Below are positions 58,238-64,000 of a stretch of DNA of 64,000 nt, piece by piece (within the stretch, counting starts at the first letter, position 1; every line of letters begins with the position of its first letter). The position numbers and the translations under genes were made by a program. The DNA is from Mariniphaga sp041687255 (lineage in GTDB: Bacteria; Bacteroidota; Bacteroidia; Bacteroidales; Prolixibacteraceae): the NCBI GenBank assembly GCA_041687255.1, contig JAWLCL010000001.1, positions 372,001 to 436,000 of the forward strand, read 5' to 3'. The notes beneath the pieces are model-generated. The model saw only the letters and a program-made list of their open reading frames with translations, had not been told where the DNA came from and did no database searches.

Positions 58238-59455
58238 TCAGTTCACTTCCCAGCAGGTTAGATATTCCTGATCCTTTGTGAAAATTTTGTTGCCGGCAAT
58301 TACCGGATGGGCATATACATTAGTATTGGAAACCGTATAAGTTTTTTTCTCGACATACTTTTCCGGATTGGCATCGTAGACCAGCATTTTACCATTTGCT
58401 GTAAGGGAAAGGATTTCATTTCCCAAATCAAGGTTAGAGGCAAAGCGGTTATGCGCTGTGGTATCGGCCCAGCAGGTTTCACCGGTTTCAGCGTTCAGGC
58501 AGAACAGTTTTCCCAACCGGGCTTCATGACCGTATAAATACCCGGATTTCAGCAGCGGAGTATTAAATGATACGCCATAATCGGGATTCGCCCAAATCTG
58601 TGTAAGGCGAAAATCATCGCCCGACTTGGAAACTTTAATTGATTTCGTTCCCAGGCCTTGCCCGGCAATTATAATATGCTGCCCGTCGATAACCGGAGTC
58701 GATGAGTTGTAGAACCTTCTTTCGCCTGGGGTAGGTATCTGCCAAAGCAATTTGCCTTTCATTGAAACACCTAATAAATCGGTTTCGGTTTGTACCACAA
58801 GTATTTTTTCCTTTCCGACCTTCATTATCACCGGAGAGGAATAGGTAACAGGATGGCCCTTCAGTTCCCAGATTTTTTCACCGCTCGAAGCATTAAAGGC
58901 CAGCACTGTTCCGGTTTCTTTTCCTCCCAGATGGGCAAAGCAGATGTTATCGTCGACCAGGGGCGATACAGCAGCGAAGAATTCCGGCACCTCGGTATAT
59001 GCTGTATTCGTCCACAGCACCTCTCCAGTTTTGGCATCGAGGCAGTTCAAGGCTCCTCCCACACCAATGGTATACACTTTCCCACCGGCAATATAGGGTG
59101 TGCTTCTGGGGCCGGGATGAGGACTGGCGCCACCGGTTACTTCCGGCGAAACATTATTAACTGTACTCCAGACTTCTTCACCGGTTTCTGCATCCAGGCA
59201 AAGGGTTACCTCGTTTTCACCCTGTTTCACGTGCAGGTAAAGCCGATTATTGGCCAGTACAGGTGAAGCATCGCACAGGCCAACATTTTGCTGCCAGACC
59301 TGCTTCAGTTCCACCGGCCATTCGGCAGGTGCATCAAAATCACTTACAACTCCATCACGGTTCGGGCCGCGCCAGCCTGCTTGCCGGTTTGAAGCATTAT
59401 CGCAGGATGCGAAAGTGAGAGTGCACAAGAATAAGATTAGCGACATTAGTTTCAT
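58238..59455 (-). CDS. PQQ-type beta-propeller lipoprotein (BamB-like fold)
   Basis: 405 residues, signal peptide with lipobox FASC (MKLMSLILFLCTLTFASC). The next motif WRGPNRDGVVSDFD is typical of the planctomycete/Bacteroidota group of PQQ-like propellers, and the blades repeat LYLHVKQGENEVTLCLDAETGEEVWS and LNCLDAKTGEVLWTN. It is unlikely to bind PQQ itself. Alone in its transcript. A scaffold or sugar-binding function is possible. Confidence 0.8.
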   Translation of the reverse strand: MKLMSLILFLCTLTFASCDNASNRQAGWRGPNRDGVVSDFDAPAEWPVELKQVWQQNVGLCDASPVLANNRLYLHVKQGENEVTLCLDAETGEEVWSTVNNVSPEVTGGASPHPGPRSTPYIAGGKVYTIGVGGALNCLDAKTGEVLWTNTAYTEVPEFFAAVSPLVDDNICFAHLGGKETGTVLAFNASSGEKIWELKGHPVTYSSPVIMKVGKEKILVVQTETDLLGVSMKGKLLWQIPTPGERRFYNSSTPVIDGQHIIIAGQGLGTKSIKVSKSGDDFRLTQIWANPDYGVSFNTPLLKSGYLYGHEARLGKLFCLNAETGETCWADTTAHNRFASNLDLGNEILSLTANGKMLVYDANPEKYVEKKTYTVSNTNVYAHPVIAGNKIFTKDQEYLTCWEVN

Positions 59456-59661
59456 AGCAATTAATTTTTTGGTTCTATCAGCTAATATAATAATTATTCG
59501 TTTCGGCTCATTTAGATTAACAAATTGTTTCTTTTTTGGTATGATTTATTATAAATTCTTCAAATTATCTTCATTTTATGAACAACCGTCTCATTTTAAG
59601 TGGTTATTTTTTATATTGCATCGATTTAATTTCACTTGGTAAAATAAGAAAAAAAATAGTT

Positions 59662-60951
59662 ATGAATCCACAGGCTGAAGAACTTAACCAGATTATCCGA
59701 CAGAAAAGTGCTGCTGTATATGAAATGCTTTCGCAAAAAGGAAAGAATATTTTCTTCCCAAAGAAGGGTATTCTTGGCCAGACGGCCGAAGCCAAAGGCA
59801 CCCGTATAAATGCCACCATCGGGACAGCTGTTGAAGACGACGGTTCACCCATGCGTCTGGAAAGCCTTGCAGCCCGTATAGACCTCGATCCGTCACTTGT
59901 TTTTCCATATGCTCCCAGCTTTGGCCGCCCCGATCTTCGTGCAAAATGGAAAAGCATGTTGTACGAAAAAAACCCTTCCCTGGGCAAAACTGAAATCAGT
60001 TTGCCGGTAGTAACAAATGCGCTGACCCACGGCATGAGCATGGCGGGGTACATGTTCACCGATCCGGGTGATGAAGTGATTGTTCCCGATTTGTTCTGGG
60101 GTAACTACAACCTTATTTTAACAAATGCCTACGGCGCCAGTCTGGTGAAATTCAACCTGTTCAAAAACGGGCAATTTGACCTTGAGGCATTTGAAGCCAA
60201 ACTGAATGAAGGCGGCACAGGCAAGAAAATTGTTCTGCTGAATTTCCCCAATAATCCGGCAGGCTATACGCCCACCCAGGCTGAAGCAGATGGTATTGTC
60301 AGCATTATTGGCAATTCGGCACAGAAAGGAAACAAAATTGTATGCATAACTGACGATGCTTACTTCGGATTGGTTTATGAAGAAGGAATAGCGCGTGAAA
60401 GCATATTTGCAGCTTTGTCAAACCTTCACGGAAATGTTCTTGCCGTTAAGCTTGACGGGGCAACCAAGGAAGATTATGTGTGGGGGTTCCGCGTAGGATT
60501 TATTACCTATGCCATTAAAGGTGGCGATGCTGAGTTGTATGGCGCTTTGGAGGCCAAAACTGCCGGTGCAGTGCGCGGGAACATATCAAATGCATCCAAC
60601 CTTTCGCAGTCGCTCATATTGGCTGCCTACAACGACAGTGACTATAACAAGCAGAAAGAAGATAAATTTCAGCTTATGCAACAGCGTTATGAGGCAGTGA
60701 AGGAAGCATTGAAGGAGGAGAAATATCGTAAATATTTTAAGACATTGCCCTATAACAGCGGATATTTTATGTGTGTGCAGCTTGAAGAAGGCTTGTCGGG
60801 AGATGAGGTCCGGCAGCTTTTGATTAAGAAATACAGCATCGGTTCAATCAGCCTGAATAATGTACTTCGGCTTGCATTTTCAGCGGTTGCCGCCAGTGAC
60901 ATTAAGGAGATGTTCGAAGGAATTTACAGCGCCTGTGAAGAGTGCAGTTAA
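59662..60951 (+). CDS. class I/II PLP aminotransferase
   Basis: 429 residues from the ATG at 59662 (MNPQAEELNQII); a Met 28 codons upstream would add a hydrophobic leader not expected in this enzyme. The PLP lysine is in KLDGATKEDYVWGFRVGF with its usual arginine. NFPNNPAGYTPTQ, ITDDAYFGLVYEE and FWGNYNLIL are family motifs. The substrate is not clear; it is longer at the N terminus than AspC. It is convergent with the GroES gene, with a shared terminator in between. Confidence 0.85.
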   Translation: MNPQAEELNQIIRQKSAAVYEMLSQKGKNIFFPKKGILGQTAEAKGTRINATIGTAVEDDGSPMRLESLAARIDLDPSLVFPYAPSFGRPDLRAKWKSMLYEKNPSLGKTEISLPVVTNALTHGMSMAGYMFTDPGDEVIVPDLFWGNYNLILTNAYGASLVKFNLFKNGQFDLEAFEAKLNEGGTGKKIVLLNFPNNPAGYTPTQAEADGIVSIIGNSAQKGNKIVCITDDAYFGLVYEEGIARESIFAALSNLHGNVLAVKLDGATKEDYVWGFRVGFITYAIKGGDAELYGALEAKTAGAVRGNISNASNLSQSLILAAYNDSDYNKQKEDKFQLMQQRYEAVKEALKEEKYRKYFKTLPYNSGYFMCVQLEEGLSGDEVRQLLIKKYSIGSISLNNVLRLAFSAVAASDIKEMFEGIYSACEECS

Positions 60952-60969
60952 ACAAGTATGGGCACTGAA

Positions 60970-61006
60970 AAAAAGAGTGTCGGGCTCAGGTCCGGCACTC
61001 TTTTTT
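60970..61006. terminator. bidirectional terminator between aminotransferase and groES-like gene
   Basis: AAAAAGAGTGTCGG and CCGGCACTCTTTTT pair in a 14-bp stem with one G-T pair and an 8-nt loop. The A and T runs at both ends suit both converging genes. Confidence 0.88.
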
Positions 61007-61388
61007 ATTTTAGAATGGATTCGTCGCGGATAATCATCAGTATTGCAGAGTGTGGCAAAATGATGTACTTCTCGTTGTTGAATTCTATCTCGTAGCCACT
61101 CTTATTCAGGTATACCGCCAAATCGCCCCGCTGGGCCTGGAGAGGTACATATCTCACGTTCTCCTGCTTCTGCTTCCAGGCTTCATCTTCTTCCGAAACA
61201 GCAGGGATGGGATATCCCGGGCCTACTTTTATGATGTACCCGCTCAGCACCTTCTCACTTGCCTGCACCGTGGGCGGCAAGTACAATCCTGTTTTGGTTT
61301 TGCCCGAAGGTGTCTTGGGCTTTATCAACACACGGTCGCCTACCATGATGAACTTTTCAAGATCCTTTTCTTCTATTACAAGTGACAT
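61005..61388 (-). CDS. divergent GroES-like co-chaperonin
   Basis: 127 residues from the ATG at 61388, supported by a TATCTTTG -7 box at 61407-61414; the upstream Met at 61409 would lie in the promoter. It has the GroES fold: GDRVLIKPKTPSGKTKTGLY, GYIIKVGPG and KYIILPHSAILMII. Compared with GroES (about 95 residues) it has 17 extra residues before the first strand and about 15 more in the roof loop (EEDEAWKQKQ). No groEL is adjacent. Probably an alternative co-chaperonin, or no chaperonin role at all. Confidence 0.82.
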   Translation of the reverse strand: MSLVIEEKDLEKFIMVGDRVLIKPKTPSGKTKTGLYLPPTVQASEKVLSGYIIKVGPGYPIPAVSEEDEAWKQKQENVRYVPLQAQRGDLAVYLNKSGYEIEFNNEKYIILPHSAILMIIRDESILK

Positions 61389-61406
61389 GCTTCTGTTATT
61401 TTGTCG

Positions 61407-61414
61407 CAAAGATA
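61407..61414 (-). promoter_or_regulatory. -7 box of the groES-like gene
   Basis: TATCTTTG on the minus strand, an exact match to TAnnTTTG, giving a leader of about 15 nt before the ATG at 61388. Confidence 0.5.
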
Positions 61415-61471
61415 AAATTTCTGAAAGGAATCATTGGTGCTTCTTCTTTTCAAATCGCAGCTTTTTGAACA

Positions 61472-61485
61472 ATACAATTGCAATT
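61472..61485 (+). promoter_or_regulatory. 14-bp palindrome upstream of ilvD, possible operator
   Basis: ACAATTGCAATTGT is a perfect palindrome in the 190 bp between the divergent groES-like gene and ilvD. It lies about 60 bp upstream of the groES promoter and about 94 bp before the ilvD start. A regulator dimer could bind here; no known motif is recognised. Confidence 0.35.
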
Positions 61486-61578
61486 GTTGTAATATTTATG
61501 ATTTGTAAGGTTTGTCAAAAGGCAGATTTGTTTTAAATTACATCTTATCAATATAAATTCAATTAAAAAATAGGGAAT

Positions 61579-63258
61579 ATGAATAAGGAACTGAACAAAT
61601 TCAGTCGCTTGATTACGCAGGATGAAACATTGCCCGCCGCCCAGGCCATGTTGTACGCCATAGGTATGAGTGAAAGAGATCAGAAAAAAGCGCAGGTAGG
61701 AATTGTAAGTACCGGTTTCCAGGGAAATCCCTGCAACATGCACCTGAATGGACTGGCATCAGGGGTAAAAAAAGAGGTTGATAAGGAAGAAAATCTATAT
61801 GGACTGATATTCCACACCATTGGAGTTAGTGACGGGATAACAAACGGAACAGAGGGCATGAAGTATTCATTGCCTTCGAGGGAAATAATAGCCGACTCTA
61901 TTGAAACGGTTGTAAGCGCCCAGTTTTATGATGCGGTGATTCCCATTGTTGGCTGCGATAAAAACATGCCCGGAGCAATGATGGCGCTTGCCCGTTTAAA
62001 CCGCCCTGCCATACTGATGTATGGTGGCACTGTGAAAAAAGGTCATTTCGGAGGAAGGAACCTCGACATTGTTTCTGCATTTGAAGCCTATGGCGAGCGG
62101 ATAAAAGGTACCCTTTCCGACATCGACTATAAGGGTATTATTCGTAACTGCATACCCGGTGCTGGAGCCTGCGGCGGAATGTATACGGCCAATACAATGG
62201 CTTCAGCAATTGAATGCATGGGAATGAGCCTTCCGGGTACTTCTTCGAACCCGGCAGTGAGCAAGGAAAAGGAAGAAGAGTTTGGCAAACTGTCAAAAGC
62301 CATAAAAAATGTGCTTGAAAACGATATCAAACCCAGAGACATCATGACCCGTGAGGCTTTTGAAAATGCCATCACCTTAATTATAGCCATGGGAGGATCA
62401 ACCAACGCAGTTATCCACCTGCTGGCAATGGCAAAAACGGCTGGTGTTGAGTTAACGCTTTATGATTTTCAGCGGATAAGCGATAAGACTCCGTATATTG
62501 CCGACCTGAAGCCCAGCGGTGCTTATTTGATGGAGGACCTTTACCAGGTGGGCGGCATCCCGGCTGTAATGAAATTTCTGCTGAAGGAAGGCTTCTTAAA
62601 CGGCAATTGCATGACCGTTACCGGCCGGACAGTTGGTGAAAACCTGGAGGAAGCACCCGATTTGCAGAGCGGGCAAAAGATTATTCACTCCTTCGACAAT
62701 CCGATAAAAAAGAGGGGGCATATTCAGATTCTTTACGGTAACCTGGCAGAAAAGGGGGCAGTGGCAAAAATTACCGGCAAGGAAGGTGAGATGTTTACCG
62801 GGCCGGCCCGTGTGTTTGAGAATGAATATGAAGCCATTGAAGGCATACGTTCACGGGTGCAGCGGGGTGATGTTATTGTTATTCGCAACAGCGGACCAAA
62901 AGGGGCTCCGGGTATGCCCGAAATGCTCAAACCTACAAGTGCAGTAATGGGAGCCGGATTGGGTAAGGATGTCGCACTGATAACCGATGGAAGATTTTCG
63001 GGCGGTTCGCATGGTTTTGTGGTAGGGCATATTACTCCCGAAGCTTATCAAGGCGGCACTATTGGTCTTGTCAGGGACGGTGACAGGATAACAATTGATG
63101 CAATTAACAATCGCATTGATGTGGAGCTGTCGGAACAAGAAATTGATAACAGGCGAAAGACCTGGAAAAGACCGGAAGAAACACCTGTAACAGGTATCCT
63201 GAAAAAGTTTCGCAACGAAGTTTCATCCGCTTCTGAAGGTTGTATGACGGTAATTTAA
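61579..63258 (+). CDS. ilvD: dihydroxy-acid dehydratase
   Basis: 559-residue Fe-S enzyme converting dihydroxyisovalerate and dihydroxymethylvalerate to the keto acids of valine and isoleucine. Iron-sulfur cysteines are in FQGNPCNMHLNG, IVGCDKNMPGAM and GAGACGGMYTANTM. ITDGRFSGGSHGFVVGHITPEA closes the C-terminal domain. It stands alone here; other ilv genes do not follow within the window, the next ORF being an unrelated outer-membrane-type protein. Confidence 0.96.
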   Translation: MNKELNKFSRLITQDETLPAAQAMLYAIGMSERDQKKAQVGIVSTGFQGNPCNMHLNGLASGVKKEVDKEENLYGLIFHTIGVSDGITNGTEGMKYSLPSREIIADSIETVVSAQFYDAVIPIVGCDKNMPGAMMALARLNRPAILMYGGTVKKGHFGGRNLDIVSAFEAYGERIKGTLSDIDYKGIIRNCIPGAGACGGMYTANTMASAIECMGMSLPGTSSNPAVSKEKEEEFGKLSKAIKNVLENDIKPRDIMTREAFENAITLIIAMGGSTNAVIHLLAMAKTAGVELTLYDFQRISDKTPYIADLKPSGAYLMEDLYQVGGIPAVMKFLLKEGFLNGNCMTVTGRTVGENLEEAPDLQSGQKIIHSFDNPIKKRGHIQILYGNLAEKGAVAKITGKEGEMFTGPARVFENEYEAIEGIRSRVQRGDVIVIRNSGPKGAPGMPEMLKPTSAVMGAGLGKDVALITDGRFSGGSHGFVVGHITPEAYQGGTIGLVRDGDRITIDAINNRIDVELSEQEIDNRRKTWKRPEETPVTGILKKFRNEVSSASEGCMTVI

Positions 63259-63307
63259 AAAAGTATTGTACTTTTAATCTTTGCTTTACCAAACCTGAGT
63301 ACGAATG

Positions 63308-64000
63308 ATGCGGAGTTTTAACCCGGTAAAAGGTGAATCTTATTGTTACGCCTGTATTTCAAAAATATTTTTTTTGCTGCTGCTTTTCATTGCACCCGTG
63401 TTAAGTGAAGCATCATCACAAAGGCTGCCGAAAAAAAACAACTGGTTTGTATCAGGAAACACTGGTGTTGCAATTCGTTCAGCTGGAATAGCCGGAGGAT
63501 TAAATTTTATAGATGATGGTTTCCGGCACCAACCCGGTTTTGCTTTCGGATTAAGTTTTGGCAGAACTTTTGGTAACACTTGGGAACCCGCTATACGTTG
63601 GGGAGCATATACTCTTTTTGGACAAAGTAACCTGCCTCACTATTCGTCGGCCGGATATTATATTGCCTATCCCGGATTATTGCAACAGGAGCCTTTGGAA
63701 TACATCACCCAGAGCAATACCCTTTCAATTATTTTGAGGTTTATCCTCAGCGGCGGTAATCAGAACGACAACAAATCTGCCATAATCCACCCTTTTATTG
63801 AAGCGGGATTGGGAGTAAACAATTACGTAAACGAGGTCAGGTACAGTCAAATCCCTGCAGGAGAAAACGCGTCCTTGATTTTCCGCGACAGAAACGGGGA
63901 AAAAGCCAATGGCACAGCTCAATTTACAACAGGTTTAGGTTTAAAGATTGGTGAACAGGGAGAGTGGAATGCAGTATTTGGGATGAACGCCGAATGGGTA
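63308..64000 (+). CDS. probable outer-membrane beta-barrel protein, 3' end outside window
   Basis: Open from the ATG at 63308 to the window edge, 231 codons with no stop. The first part has a signal-like hydrophobic stretch, IFFLLLLFIAPVLSEASS. The remainder alternates glycine and aromatic residues (GNTGVAIRSAGIAGGLNF, GFAFGLSFGRTFGNTWEP, IRWGAYTLFG, FIEAGLGVNNYV), typical of porin-like barrels in Bacteroidota. No named family is recognised. It starts 49 bp after ilvD. Confidence 0.65.
   Translation, partial: MRSFNPVKGESYCYACISKIFFLLLLFIAPVLSEASSQRLPKKNNWFVSGNTGVAIRSAGIAGGLNFIDDGFRHQPGFAFGLSFGRTFGNTWEPAIRWGAYTLFGQSNLPHYSSAGYYIAYPGLLQQEPLEYITQSNTLSIILRFILSGGNQNDNKSAIIHPFIEAGLGVNNYVNEVRYSQIPAGENASLIFRDRNGEKANGTAQFTTGLGLKIGEQGEWNAVFGMNAEWV

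Noticed and set aside
61207..61536. Frame opposite the groES-like gene, whose end encodes an Ile/Val-rich stretch (TIAIVVIFMI) shortly before ilvD, resembling an ilv leader peptide
   Set aside because: There is no GC-rich terminator/antiterminator pair between this stretch and the ilvD start, and most of the frame is the groES complement. The AT-rich composition alone favours Ile and Val codons.

Overview
The window looks like a chromosomal segment of a free-living Bacteroidota, probably class Bacteroidia and close to the Marinilabiliales/Prolixibacteraceae. The reasons are type IX secretion (T9SS) type B sorting domains beside PorP/SprF proteins, promoters with a TAnnTTTG -7 box instead of TATAAT, a transcarbamylase with the N-succinylornithine-specific proline, and short leaders without strong Shine-Dalgarno sequences. 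Base composition is moderate, with AT-rich spacers. I saw no rRNA, tRNA, CRISPR array, prophage or intact insertion sequence.

Layout. 1-7319: a + strand arginine/proline block, argG (5' cut)-argC-argD-proC-proB-proA-argF'. 7329-11883: a carbohydrate-acid group with a DapA-family aldolase, a sodium:solute symporter and a secreted fusion of a BNR sialidase-like domain to a ChbG/YdjC deacetylase. 11913-13461 (-): pabB-pabC. 13699-15390: a YggS-type PLP protein and a dihydroorotate dehydrogenase-like protein. 15401-24023: a duplicated surface module, two colinear 917-residue T9SS type B C-type-lectin/PKD proteins, each facing a PorP/SprF gene. The second PorP/SprF is a deletion pseudogene, and a third, divergent one follows. 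24063-31124: a HEAT-repeat protein, a MATE exporter, a radical SAM protein, a universal stress protein, a broken sirtuin and an MFS transporter. 31125-34494 (-): a C69 dipeptidase and an AbgT transporter.

34820-40956 is the most coherent accessory region: an arsenic island on the + strand. It has arsR, a small CPKC thioredoxin-like protein, ArsF-like and ArsG-like proteins, an ArsP-type permease, a Tat-exported split-Soret-type cytochrome, arsC, arsM and acr3. It combines parts for aromatic and methylated arsenicals with the inorganic pathway, and two similar dyads in front of arsR and of the next gene suggest one ArsR-controlled regulon.

41015-64000 is mostly housekeeping: pirin, uvrA, an ECF sigma factor with a small acidic protein, an SPFH/Band 7 protein with a 51-residue Arc-like protein, etfB-etfA-acyl-CoA dehydrogenase, a GOLPH3-like protein overlapping an alpha/beta hydrolase, a Tat lipoprotein with a PHP domain, small lipoproteins, a HAD phosphatase, a PQQ-type propeller lipoprotein, an aminotransferase, a divergent GroES, ilvD, and the start of a beta-barrel-like protein at the edge.

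The least explained structure is non-coding. Two intergenic arrays (24808-24906 and 56426-56537) consist of degenerate 11-nt units close to YGARTTTANNN. Phasing is exact in the first and has one 10-nt step in the second, and in both the unit orientation flips in the middle, giving a long foldback. A second dispersed intergenic repeat (about 54642 and 58021) and a REP-like hairpin lie in the same accessory spacers.
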